This document shows, piece after piece, positions 15,962 through 23,352 of a stretch of DNA of 64,000 nucleotides. The notes beneath the pieces were generated by a model, which searched no databases, was not told where the DNA came from, and was given only the letters and a program-made list of their open reading frames with translations. This DNA comes from DASVWZ01 sp963715675 (lineage in GTDB: Bacteria > Acidobacteriota > Terriglobia > Terriglobales > Acidobacteriaceae). A program made the position numbers and the translations under genes. The stretch lies in contig OY970265.1 of the NCBI GenBank assembly GCA_963715675.1, forward strand, positions 2,852,001 through 2,916,000. Direction: 5' to 3'. The first letter of the stretch is position 1, and the number at the start of each line of letters is the position of its first letter.

Positions 15962-16494
15962 GGGAGGGTTCGGCGCGTGGGCTTGGCGGACTGCTTGTAG
16001 TCCTTGGGATAAACGATCAGGCAGCGGTGCGGGCCTTCGCCCTGGCTTTCGGTGCGGAGGTCAGCGTGATCGCGGAGCACGAGATGCACGATGCGGCGCT
16101 CGCGCGACGACATGGGCGCGAACTCGTAGGGCATGGCAGTTTTGCGGACGCGGTCGGCGGCCACTCCGGCGGCGATGCGAAGCTCTTCGAGTCGCATCGC
16201 ACGATGATTCATGCAATCGAAGCTGATCTTCTCGTGTTCGTTGCCGGGCAGGCGGAGCATCTCGATGGCGAGCAGTTCGATGGCGCGCAGGAGTTCGCCG
16301 CCGCGCTCGAGCAGAAGCGTGGAGTCGGGTCCGGAAAGCTGGACCAGAATCTCGGGCCGCTCCCACTCGCGCTCTTCGGCGAGCGGAGGGTCGACGGTGA
16401 TGCGGTATTTCAGGTGCAGTCCGCCCAGGGTCACGAGGCTGGTGAGGAACTCGTTGATCTTGTTCGCGGCGGCGAGTTTGTCTGGAATTGGCAT
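15958..16494 (-). CDS. jag: Jag/KhpB-like RNA-binding protein (KH plus R3H)
   Basis: A 178-residue single-stranded nucleic-acid-binding protein. An apparent KH-like region (about 15-95) is followed by an R3H domain (about 115-170) with RRIVHLVLRDHADLRTES, which includes the Arg...His pair. The N-terminal Jag_N domain of Firmicutes homologues is absent. It is encoded immediately downstream of yidC, as in most bacteria, and may bind sRNAs or mRNAs. ATG 16494 is the first Met in frame. Confidence 0.88.
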   Translation of the reverse strand: MPIPDKLAAANKINEFLTSLVTLGGLHLKYRITVDPPLAEEREWERPEILVQLSGPDSTLLLERGGELLRAIELLAIEMLRLPGNEHEKISFDCMNHRAMRLEELRIAAGVAADRVRKTAMPYEFAPMSSRERRIVHLVLRDHADLRTESQGEGPHRCLIVYPKDYKQSAKPTRRTLP

Positions 16495-16517
16495 GGAAGC
16501 TGTCAGCTATCAACTAT

Positions 16518-16550
16518 CAGCTTTCAGCAAAATATCCTGGCTGAAAGCTG
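16518..16550. repeat. Inverted repeat in the yidC-jag spacer
   Basis: CAGCTTTCAGC at 16518-16528 pairs perfectly with GCTGAAAGCTG at 16540-16550 across an 11-base loop. It lies just outside the stop of yidC and before the start of jag, on the path of transcription. No T-run follows, so it is more likely an RNA-stability or processing hairpin, or a dispersed repeat, than a terminator. Confidence 0.6.
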
Positions 16551-16563
16551 ACGGCGGATAACT

Positions 16564-18315
16564 TCATTTCTCTTTCTTTCTGGCACGCTTGGCGGCTAAC
16601 TCCCGCATCTCCCGTCCCAGACTGGTGCGGTTCATGACGGCCTGCTGTGCAATCATAATCAAATTGCTTTCCGCATAGTACAGATTCAAGCCGGCCGCGA
16701 GGTTGAAGAAAATAAAACCCATCATCAGCGGCATCATCAGGTTCATCATCTTCTGCTGGGCCGGGTCCATGCCGGTTTGCGGGGTCATGCGCTGGGTGGC
16801 AATCATGCTCACGACCAGCAGAATCGGCAGCAGGAAATACGGATCGCGCGACGAAAGATCATGGATCCAGAGCCAGCGGGCATGGCGCAGATCGAGCGCC
16901 GACGCCAGCATGCTGTAGTAGGCGAACAGAAACGGCATCTGGATGATCAGGGGCAGGCAGCCGCCGACCGGGTTCACGCCCTCCTTTTTCATCAACTCGC
17001 CAATCTCGGTGTTCATCTCCTGGCGGCGGGGATCGCGCATGCCGTATTTCTTGTATTTCTCCTTGATGGAATTCATCTGCGGCTGAATCTTCTGCATCTT
17101 CAGCGCCGATTTCATGCTGGAGATGCGCAGCGGCAGCAAAGCCAGGGTGATGATGAGCGTCTGCAGGACGATGGCCCATCCCCAGTTGTGGACGTAGTCA
17201 TGAGTCCAGCGCAGCCAGACGAAGAGCGGGCGGGCGATCAGGCTGAAACGGCCGAAGTCAACCAAGGCGCGCAAATCGCGGTCAGCGCCAGCGATGGTGG
17301 GAACGGAGGTCGCTTCCAGAGATTTCAGTTCTTTGGGGCCGACGTACATGCGCTGCGAAGTAGTGCCGCCGGGGCTGCCCACGGCCACACCGAGAACGTC
17401 CACTTTGACGGTCTCGCTCTGTTCTCCCTTGTGAACGTCTTTGGGGATTTCGAGTGGATTGCGCAGCGAGACTGCGGCAACGTCCTGCGGGTTGTCGGGA
17501 ATGAAGACGGCGGCGAAATACTGGTCGGCCAGACCGGCCCAGTTGTAGGGACCGTGCAGGGTAGTGCCGCTGCTGACTTTTTTGAACGCGGTACGCTCGA
17601 TGTTGCTGTTGTATTGCGTCTCGATGAGTCCAGCGGCGTAACCGGGGGTGGTGACCTGGTCGCCGAAACCGGACGGCCACGCGGGATACGCGGTGATAGG
17701 ACTACCGTTGTAGAGCACGGAAGTTTCCACGTGCACCACGTAGCTGTGATCGAAACTGAAGCGCTTGCGGACCGACCAACCCTGCTCAGCGTATTCGAAA
17801 GTGACGTCGGCCGGGGCGGCCTGAGTGCCGGACGCCGAGGCGACGTAGAGCGCGGAGTTCAGCTGGTTGCGCTGAGTCTCGTCGTAGGTCCACAGAGAGA
17901 GCGGGTAGCCGTACTTGGCAGAGGCGACGCGGTTGACGAGGTCGAGCGGCTGGCCTTGATCATCGTCAAATTTTTTCAGGACCCAGGACTTCACTTGGGC
18001 GCCGCGGTTAGTAAAGGTGATGCGGTAAAGGCCGTTCTCGATGACGGTTTCTGATTCGGAGCTTGCAACCTTGGTGCCCACGGCCGGCAGGTTTTTCGGC
18101 GGACCCGCCGGGCTTACCTGGGCCAAGGCGTTGGGAGGGGGTACAGCCTGCGTCTGGCCTTGGGTCTGCGATGGCGCAGGAGCAGCGGGCGGCTGCGGCA
18201 AAAACTTTTTCAGAAACGGCTGAAACAGGACGATGACCAGAAAGGTGAGCGCAAACACCAGCAGCAGGCGGCGCTCCATGCCGGGTTCTTGTTGAGGATT
18301 TTTGAATTCGGCCAA
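16564..18315 (-). CDS. yidC: Membrane protein insertase YidC
   Basis: Inserts and folds inner-membrane proteins alone or with SecYEG. An N-terminal helix (about 15-32), a Pro-rich linker, a periplasmic beta-sandwich domain (about 70-350) and the conserved five-helix core (about 370-570) are visible. The core includes the Met-rich YLLPILLVVSMIATQRMTP region and PLMMGFIFFNLAAGLNLYY. The C-terminus is basic. The start is taken as TTG 18315, giving 583 residues beginning (L/M)AEFKNPQQEPG and leaving ten bases after yidD. The in-frame ATG at 18369 would overlap yidD by 44 bases. Confidence 0.93.
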   Translation of the reverse strand: MAEFKNPQQEPGMERRLLLVFALTFLVIVLFQPFLKKFLPQPPAAPAPSQTQGQTQAVPPPNALAQVSPAGPPKNLPAVGTKVASSESETVIENGLYRITFTNRGAQVKSWVLKKFDDDQGQPLDLVNRVASAKYGYPLSLWTYDETQRNQLNSALYVASASGTQAAPADVTFEYAEQGWSVRKRFSFDHSYVVHVETSVLYNGSPITAYPAWPSGFGDQVTTPGYAAGLIETQYNSNIERTAFKKVSSGTTLHGPYNWAGLADQYFAAVFIPDNPQDVAAVSLRNPLEIPKDVHKGEQSETVKVDVLGVAVGSPGGTTSQRMYVGPKELKSLEATSVPTIAGADRDLRALVDFGRFSLIARPLFVWLRWTHDYVHNWGWAIVLQTLIITLALLPLRISSMKSALKMQKIQPQMNSIKEKYKKYGMRDPRRQEMNTEIGELMKKEGVNPVGGCLPLIIQMPFLFAYYSMLASALDLRHARWLWIHDLSSRDPYFLLPILLVVSMIATQRMTPQTGMDPAQQKMMNLMMPLMMGFIFFNLAAGLNLYYAESNLIMIAQQAVMNRTSLGREMRELAAKRARKKEK

Positions 18316-18325
18316 AGGTTCTTTC

Positions 18326-18601
18326 TCAGTGACTGCAAACCCCGGTTGGGCTACACCCGACCGAGGCATCGGCGTTTCCGGCGACTCTCACCGGGTCGTA
18401 TCCTGCGCGCGCAAAGGGATGGCAACGCAGCAACCGCCAGGCTGCCATCAAGCTTCCCCGGACCGCGCCATGGTGCGCAACCGCTTCCATGGCGTACTCG
18501 GAGCACGTCGGCACATAGCGGCAGGCCGGAGGAAACAGGGGCGAAATCGCCCACTTGTATCCGCGAAGCAGCGCGAGTGCGAGTTTTTGCGAAACATTCA
18601 T
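18326..18601 (-). CDS. yidD: Membrane protein insertion efficiency factor YidD
   Basis: A 91-residue small protein that aids YidC-dependent insertion at the inner face of the membrane. The family core is visible: LLRGYKWAISPLFPPACRY, then PTCSEYAMEAV, with conserved cysteines, then CHPFARAGYDPV. It lies between rnpA and yidC as expected. Start ATG 18601 (MNVSQKL); the frame also opens seven codons earlier. Confidence 0.92.
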   Translation of the reverse strand: MNVSQKLALALLRGYKWAISPLFPPACRYVPTCSEYAMEAVAHHGAVRGSLMAAWRLLRCHPFARAGYDPVRVAGNADASVGCSPTGVCSH

Positions 18602-18665
18602 CGTCTGTCCAGCGCCCCGCAAAAGGCGTACCGTGAAAGCGCTAACGCATCTTCAATCATTTCAC

Positions 18666-18685
18666 GGCACGGCTGAAGGCGTGCC
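18666..18685. repeat. GGCACGGCTGAAGGCGTGCC palindromic repeat
   Basis: A 20-base near-palindrome in the rnpA-yidD spacer. Related sequences are GCCCGGCTGAGGCCGTGCC at about 26880-26899 and a half copy near 28795. A short REP-like family; it may form a hairpin in the cluster's mRNA. Confidence 0.6.
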
Positions 18686-18723
18686 CTGATACGAATCGCA
18701 CCCATACCAGGATTGCCACACAC

Positions 18724-19146
18724 CTAGCTCGGATCCCGGGTCTGTTTCGCCGCAAGCTTCTGAACTACCTGGAACGCTTGCGCCACTTCCTTCCCGAGTT
18801 CAGAGAACTCGATCCCCAGCATCGACTTCTTGGGGTTGATCACCACGTCCATGGCAACGGCGGAGTCGGGCCAGTGTAAACGAACCGCCTCGCGCAACCG
18901 GCGTTTCATACGGTTGCGGTCGACCGCGCCACCCAGCACTCGTCCGACGGTAAACCCCACTCGCAAGCCTCCACCTTCCGCACGAGGCAGATAAAAGGCC
19001 GTGATATGAGCGGCAAAGTGACGCCGTCCTTTGCGGTACACCCGCTCAAAGTCCGAATGCCGCAACAATCGGGCGGTACGCGGGAAGGCACGCCGCTTCC
19101 GGGAAGCGCAGGGGCTGGTGGCGCCGTTAGGAGCGGTTCCGCTCAC
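18724..19146 (-). CDS. rnpA: Ribonuclease P protein component
   Basis: The protein subunit of RNase P, which trims the 5' leader of tRNA precursors with the catalytic RNA. 140 residues. The family signature VGRVLGGAVDRNRMKRRLRE contains the RNR motif, and the N-terminus has LLRHSDFERVYRKGRR. It follows rpmH with a short spacer, the universal order. The first ~20 residues are a variable extension, so a later start is possible. Confidence 0.93.
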   Translation of the reverse strand: MSGTAPNGATSPCASRKRRAFPRTARLLRHSDFERVYRKGRRHFAAHITAFYLPRAEGGGLRVGFTVGRVLGGAVDRNRMKRRLREAVRLHWPDSAVAMDVVINPKKSMLGIEFSELGKEVAQAFQVVQKLAAKQTRDPS

Positions 19147-19203
19147 AGTAAAACGACCTGAACTCAGCTTTCGGAATTCCTTCTCATTCCGGGAAAGAAA
19201 ATT

Positions 19204-19359
19204 CTACTCACGGAAACCGGGCTTTACCGAGACCCGCTTGCGCCCCTTGGCGCGCCGGCGCGAAATCACCGCACGGCCGCTCTTGGTCTTCATCCGCGTA
19301 CGGAACCCGTGCGTCTTCGAGCGGTGACGGCGGTTCGGTTGGAAAGTGCGCTTAGGCAT
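19204..19359 (-). CDS. rpmH: 50S ribosomal protein L34
   Basis: A 51-codon basic protein reading MPKRTFQPNRRHRSKTHGFR, then RTRMKTKSGRAVISRRRAK, with GRKRVSVKPGF near the end: an unmistakable L34. The start ATG is at 19359 and the stop TAG at 19204-19206. An AGGAG lies 14 bases upstream of the ATG. First gene of the leftward rpmH-rnpA-yidD-yidC-jag cluster. Confidence 0.96.
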   Translation of the reverse strand: MPKRTFQPNRRHRSKTHGFRTRMKTKSGRAVISRRRAKGRKRVSVKPGFRE

Positions 19360-19418
19360 GAAACTTGGCTGCTCCTAACTCTATGGAATCGGTAATACCG
19401 GAATTTCAGCGAATCAAA

Positions 19419-19424
19419 AGTATA
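19419..19424 (-). promoter_or_regulatory. Candidate -10 box of rpmH
   Basis: On the minus strand TATACT lies 59 bases upstream of the rpmH ATG, in an AT-rich patch (CATTTATACTTTTGATTCG). No strong -35 is visible at the usual distance. It would drive the rpmH-rnpA-yidD-yidC operon. Confidence 0.4.
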
Positions 19425-19829
19425 AATGAGGGACGTGATCCGAGCAAACCGGGGTGGGCCGGATGGCATCCACGATTCCGGAGACGGCAAAAGGACAGGA
19501 AGTTGCAGGAAGGCAGGAATGCGAAAGCGGCACGCCGGGCTTGGTCCGGGTCCTAAACTAAACCTCCGGGGAATACGGCGGGCGCGAACGAGAGAGAGGC
19601 TGCCGCACCCAGAACGAAGTCAGCCGAACATTGAGTTGTGAGTCCCATCACTGCGCGAGAAGAAATTGTGAGCCACCATAGCGTTTGCGTGGGATGCGCG
19701 AGAAGCGAAGCTGCACAACTCGCGCGGCAGTTACAAAGTCGCTACTTGACAGATTTCCGGACCCGCGTTTGCAATCGTCGTGATTGAAAAAATCTTTCAT
19801 GAAGATTTCCGGAAAACAAATTTTTTTTG

Positions 19830-19838
19830 TGCTAGTAT
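19830..19838 (+). promoter_or_regulatory. Candidate extended -10 promoter of dnaA
   Basis: TGCTAGTAT, an extended -10 (TGN followed by TAGTAT), sits directly after the T-run in the AT-rich patch, 135 bases before the dnaA start. The leader would be long enough to carry regulation. The sequence match is modest. Confidence 0.4.
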
Positions 19839-19973
19839 GCCGAACTGTTCCGCTTTTGAAATTTTTTGGGTCCAGCGAAAGGCACCCGCCATCGGGTTGA
19901 CTTCGCCGGAAGGCATTCACTTTTGGCAGCAATGATATTCGGTCGCTAGTCGGCGACGTCACCAAGAATTCAT

Positions 19974-21356
19974 ATGTCAGTTCCAATACCAAGTCTTGCT
20001 CCCAACCCATGGCTGCGCGTTCTGGATGCGCTGGAAAAGAAGGTCAACCGGCCCGCCTACGATCGCTGGCTGAAGCCCACCCGCTATAGTCACGCCAGCG
20101 GGGGAGTGCTGTTCGTCCGGGTAGAGACCGAGGAAGCGCGACTGCAGAATGACAAGTACCTCGATCTGATCCAGGAAGCGCTCGACACGCTGGGCCTGGG
20201 ATACCAGGACGTGCAGTTCGTGACCTCGCAGGAGGAAACGCCGGTCGCGCCGATGCGGCATAACGGAGGATTATCGGCCCAACCTGCTGGTGCGCAGGCA
20301 CATCATCCCTCGCAGTCGCGATTCGATTGGGATGGCGCGGCGCAACTGAATCCGCGCTACACCTTCGATGCGTTTGTGATCGGCAGCGGCAACCAGTTTG
20401 CCCACGCCGCCTGCCAGGCGGTCGCCGAACGTCCTTCGAAAGCCTACAATCCGCTGTTCTTGTATGGCGGGGTCGGGATGGGCAAGACGCACCTGATGCA
20501 AGCCATCGGCCATGAAGTCAGCCGGCGGATGCCGCAGGCGGCGATCTGCTACGTCTCCAGCGACAAGTTCACCAACGAGATGATCAACTCGTTGCGGTAT
20601 GACAAGATGACCAGCTTCCGCGACCGGTTTCGCAACATGGATGTGCTGCTGATCGATGACATCCAGTTCATTGCCCAGAAGGAGCGGACGCAGGAAGAAT
20701 TTTTTCACACGTTCAATGCGCTGCACGAGTCGATGAAACAGATCGTGATTGCCAGCGACCGGTCACCCAAGGAACTGGCGGAGATTGAAGACCGGCTGCG
20801 CAGCCGGTTTGAATGGGGACTGATTGCCGACATCCAGCCCCCCGATCTGGAGACCAAAGTCGCCATCCTGCAGAAGAAGGCGGAGCAGGAGCGGGTGACG
20901 TTGCCGACGGACGTAGCGTTGTACATCGCATCCAATATCCGGTCCAACGTCCGCGAACTGGAGGGAGCGCTGATTCGGCTGGTGGCGCACTCGTCGCTGA
21001 TTGGCGCGGAGATTACGCTGCCCTATACCCAGCAGGTGCTGAAGAACTTTATCGATTCGCAGGCGCGGCGGGTCACGATCGAATCCATTCAGAAGGCAGT
21101 GGCCGAGCAGTTCGGGCTGCGACTGGTCGAAATCAAGGCGAAGAACAACTCGCGGGCGATTGTGTATCCGCGGCAAATCGCCATGTATCTGGCGAAGCAT
21201 TTGACAGAGGCATCGCTGCCGGAAATTGGGCGGCAATTCGGGGGCAAGCACCACACCACGGTGCTGCACTCCGTAGAGAAGATCGACACCGTACGACAGA
21301 AGGATAAGGACCTGAACCGCATGCTCAACAAGCTGACGGAGCAATTGGGCGGCTAG
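19974..21356 (+). CDS. dnaA: Chromosomal replication initiator protein DnaA
   Basis: A 460-residue AAA+ ATPase that binds and opens the origin and loads the helicase. Domain I spans 1-85; a short linker reaches about 120; the AAA+ core carries Walker A GGVGMGKTHL (Lys171) and Walker B VLLIDDIQFI (Asp228-229); the C-terminal DNA-binding domain ends with the signature GRQFGGKHHTTVLHSVEKI. Divergent from rpmH and 296 bases before dnaN, the conserved arrangement. ATG 19974 starts with MSVPIPSLAPNPW, as expected for domain I. Confidence 0.97.
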   Translation: MSVPIPSLAPNPWLRVLDALEKKVNRPAYDRWLKPTRYSHASGGVLFVRVETEEARLQNDKYLDLIQEALDTLGLGYQDVQFVTSQEETPVAPMRHNGGLSAQPAGAQAHHPSQSRFDWDGAAQLNPRYTFDAFVIGSGNQFAHAACQAVAERPSKAYNPLFLYGGVGMGKTHLMQAIGHEVSRRMPQAAICYVSSDKFTNEMINSLRYDKMTSFRDRFRNMDVLLIDDIQFIAQKERTQEEFFHTFNALHESMKQIVIASDRSPKELAEIEDRLRSRFEWGLIADIQPPDLETKVAILQKKAEQERVTLPTDVALYIASNIRSNVRELEGALIRLVAHSSLIGAEITLPYTQQVLKNFIDSQARRVTIESIQKAVAEQFGLRLVEIKAKNNSRAIVYPRQIAMYLAKHLTEASLPEIGRQFGGKHHTTVLHSVEKIDTVRQKDKDLNRMLNKLTEQLGG

Positions 21357-21362
21357 GGCACC

Positions 21363-21425
21363 CTTCGACTTCGCTCAGGGCAGGCTTGCGGGGATGCCCG
21401 CGTCTGCATCGACGATTCATCAGGG
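21363..21425. repeat. Two dispersed repeats after dnaA
   Basis: At 21363-21385 is CCTTCGACTTCGCTCAGGGC with flanking bases (also at 5412 and inside mnmE). At 21387-21425 is a member of the GCGGGGATGCCCGCG...ATCGACGATTCATCAGGG family. The rest of the 296-base dnaA-dnaN gap holds no gene and no DnaA box that I can see. Confidence 0.7.
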
Positions 21426-21652
21426 AATCGCAGGGCATTTTGCGGAACCTGCTTCGACTCGGGGGATCAGGGAATCCAGCCTCCTCATTCTCCCGCATCC
21501 CCAGTCGAGGAGAGGTTGGCAGTTTCAGTCTGAACCGTTGGGGGAAGGTTGCGGGATTTTCCCTGTTCCGGCGGATTGTGTCTGTTTTCGTGCTTTTTCT
21601 TTTGATATAAGTGGAGTAGCCAAAACACCACTCACGGCAAGGGAGCTGGGTC

Positions 21653-22810
21653 ATGCCGGTAGAAGCGATCGCATCTGCAACGGGAACCACCACGATGGAG
21701 ATCACAGTCAGCAAGTTCGAGCTGTTGCGGGAACTGACCGCGACGCAGGGCGTGGTCGAGCGCAAGACCACGATCCCGATTCTCTCCAACTATCTGTTTG
21801 AAGCAGGCGGCGACAAGCTGTCGCTGACGGCCACCGATCTCGACCTCAGCCTGCGCACCTCCTGTAACGCCAAGGTGAAGAAGGAAGGCGCCTGCACGGT
21901 TCCGGCCCGGAAGCTGTACGACTATGTGAAGCTGCTGCCCGATGCCGATATCTCGATCAAGCTGCTGGAGAACCACTGGGTGAGCATTCGCTGCGGCCGG
22001 TCGAATACCAAAATGGTGGGGATGGCGCGGGCCAATTTTCCCAGTCTGCCGGCTTTTCCGACGGCCGGCGTGGTGAAAATTCCGGCGCAGGTTCTGCGCG
22101 GAATGATTGCCAAGACCGGTTTTGCGATTGCCACGGAAGAGTCGCGCTATACCTTGAATGGCGCGCTCATGATGTTGAAGCCGGAATCGATCACCATGGT
22201 GGCGACGGACGGCCACCGATTGGCGCACATTGAGCGCGGTGGCGCCAAGTTTGAAGGGGTATCCGGAGAATTGAAAACGCTGGTTCCCAAGAAGGCCATG
22301 GACGAATTGAAGTCGCTGCTGGACGCCAGCGACGTGGAAGAAATCGAGTTTGCCAAAGATGAATCCACGCTGTTCTTCCGCATTGGGCCGCGCCTGCTGA
22401 CCTCGCGGCAACTCACCGGGCAATTTCCGAACTTTGAAGCGGTGTTGCCCAAGGACAACAGCCGGTCGATCACGCTGCACGGTGACGAACTGGCGGGGGC
22501 GATCTCCCGGGTGGCGCAGTTTGCCGATGAGCGCTCCCGCGCGGTGAAGCTGCGGCTGGAGAAGGGCGAACTGAAATTGTCGGCTTCCTCGAGCGAAGCC
22601 GGGGAATCGGAAGACTCGCTGGAGACCGACTATGACGGCGAGGCGATAGCGATCGGCTTCAATGCCCAGTATCTACTGGATTTCCTGAAGGCAGCCGGCG
22701 GCGGAGAGGTGAAACTGGAACTGAAGGATGCTCAGTCGGCCGGGCAACTGCGTCCCGCAGAGGGCGAAGAATACAAGTACCGCTACATCGTGATGCCGAT
22801 GCGAATCTGA
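21653..22810 (+). CDS. dnaN: DNA polymerase III beta subunit (sliding clamp)
   Basis: The clamp that tethers DNA polymerase III to DNA. 385 residues in three clamp folds. Recognisable segments are EITVSKFELLRELTATQGV, KTTIPILSNYLFEAGGDKL, FTNEM-like central strands and the C-terminal YRYIVMPMRI typical of the family. ATG 21653 has AAGGGAG nine bases upstream; the more conserved start (MEITVSKF, 21695) has no comparable ribosome-binding site, so 14 extra residues are probable. Confidence 0.95.
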   Translation: MPVEAIASATGTTTMEITVSKFELLRELTATQGVVERKTTIPILSNYLFEAGGDKLSLTATDLDLSLRTSCNAKVKKEGACTVPARKLYDYVKLLPDADISIKLLENHWVSIRCGRSNTKMVGMARANFPSLPAFPTAGVVKIPAQVLRGMIAKTGFAIATEESRYTLNGALMMLKPESITMVATDGHRLAHIERGGAKFEGVSGELKTLVPKKAMDELKSLLDASDVEEIEFAKDESTLFFRIGPRLLTSRQLTGQFPNFEAVLPKDNSRSITLHGDELAGAISRVAQFADERSRAVKLRLEKGELKLSASSSEAGESEDSLETDYDGEAIAIGFNAQYLLDFLKAAGGGEVKLELKDAQSAGQLRPAEGEEYKYRYIVMPMRI

Positions 22811-22862
22811 GGAGGCTACGGGGAAAGTTGTCTCAGAGTAGAAGGGCTCTCAACCTTCTTCC

Positions 22863-22891
22863 TTGACAAAAGCCGCGCAACTGCATAGTCT
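22863..22891 (+). promoter_or_regulatory. Promoter of the small coiled-coil gene
   Basis: A perfect TTGACA (22863-22868) is followed after 17 bases by TAGTCT (22886-22891). The start codon of the next gene is 43 bases downstream. This gives the small gene its own promoter after dnaN. Confidence 0.6.
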
Positions 22892-22933
22892 GCGGGCAAC
22901 TGCTGTAAATAAAGTCGTCCCAGGTGCCTAGAC

Positions 22934-23194
22934 ATGAAGAATGTTTACGAGGTTCTGCGACAAAAAGAGCTTGAACTGGCCAGACTGGAGAAAGAAGTGG
23001 AGGCGCTGCGAGTCGCCGCTCCACTGCTCTCCGAAGAGAAAGAGGCCGTGGCCGAGATTTCCGTCAGTAAACCAACCTTAACCGGCACGTCGGTGGCGCA
23101 GCAACCGATCCGGGTTCCGCAGCCGGCGGCGAATCCTTCGCCGCAACCGGCACGGGCGGTGGGTTGGGAAGATGGCGGGAAGCGCTGGCCGTAA
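22934..23194 (+). CDS. Small coiled-coil protein of unknown function
   Basis: An 86-residue product. Residues 1-45 form a heptad-rich helix (VYEVLRQKELELARLEKEVE, then ALRVAAPLL), and the tail is Pro/Ala-rich and ends GWEDGGKRWP. The start fits a strong promoter and an ATG in CTAGACATGAAG. No homologous function was recognised; similar short proteins beginning NVYEVLRQKE are, as far as I recall, widespread in Acidobacteriota. Confidence 0.7.
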   Translation: MKNVYEVLRQKELELARLEKEVEALRVAAPLLSEEKEAVAEISVSKPTLTGTSVAQQPIRVPQPAANPSPQPARAVGWEDGGKRWP

Positions 23195-23307
23195 GGCTGG
23201 CGGTTGTCCGACGGTTTTCGATCAGAGTGGCGAAGGGAGGGCCGGGTTCGCCGCCCGGATCCTGCTGCTCGGCTGAGATTGAGTAAGAATTTCAGCGGTA
23301 ACGTCGC

Positions 23308-23347
23308 ACGGGCGAGGACGCCCGCGCCTCCTCGGCGAGTTAATCAG
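23308..23347. repeat. GGGCGAGGACGCCCGCG...GTTAATCAG repeat at the aspS end
   Basis: Reads GCACGGGCGAGGACGCCCGC then GCCTCCTCGGCGAGTTAATCAG. It is the same family as 15922, 21387, 25417, 29510, 58289 and 59778. It lies six bases beyond the aspS stop. Confidence 0.75.
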
Positions 23348-23352
23348 AGCCG

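Larger units (their letters stand above)
19360..19973. other. rpmH-dnaA intergenic region, candidate origin neighbourhood
   Basis: 614 bases between divergent rpmH and dnaA, the common oriC location. It contains an AT-rich stretch (about 19786-19835) with runs of A and T, which could serve as an unwinding element. Reading both strands, I found no TTATNCACA DnaA box. No gene is supported here. Promoter candidates at each end are listed separately. Origin function is possible but unproven. Confidence 0.4.

Noticed and set aside
16777..18054. 425-residue frame opposite yidC
   Set aside because: Antisense shadow of a strongly conserved gene; no domain and no initiation signal.
19360..19973. Origin of replication called with confidence
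   Set aside because: Gene order fits, but I found no DnaA boxes, so only a candidate region is listed.
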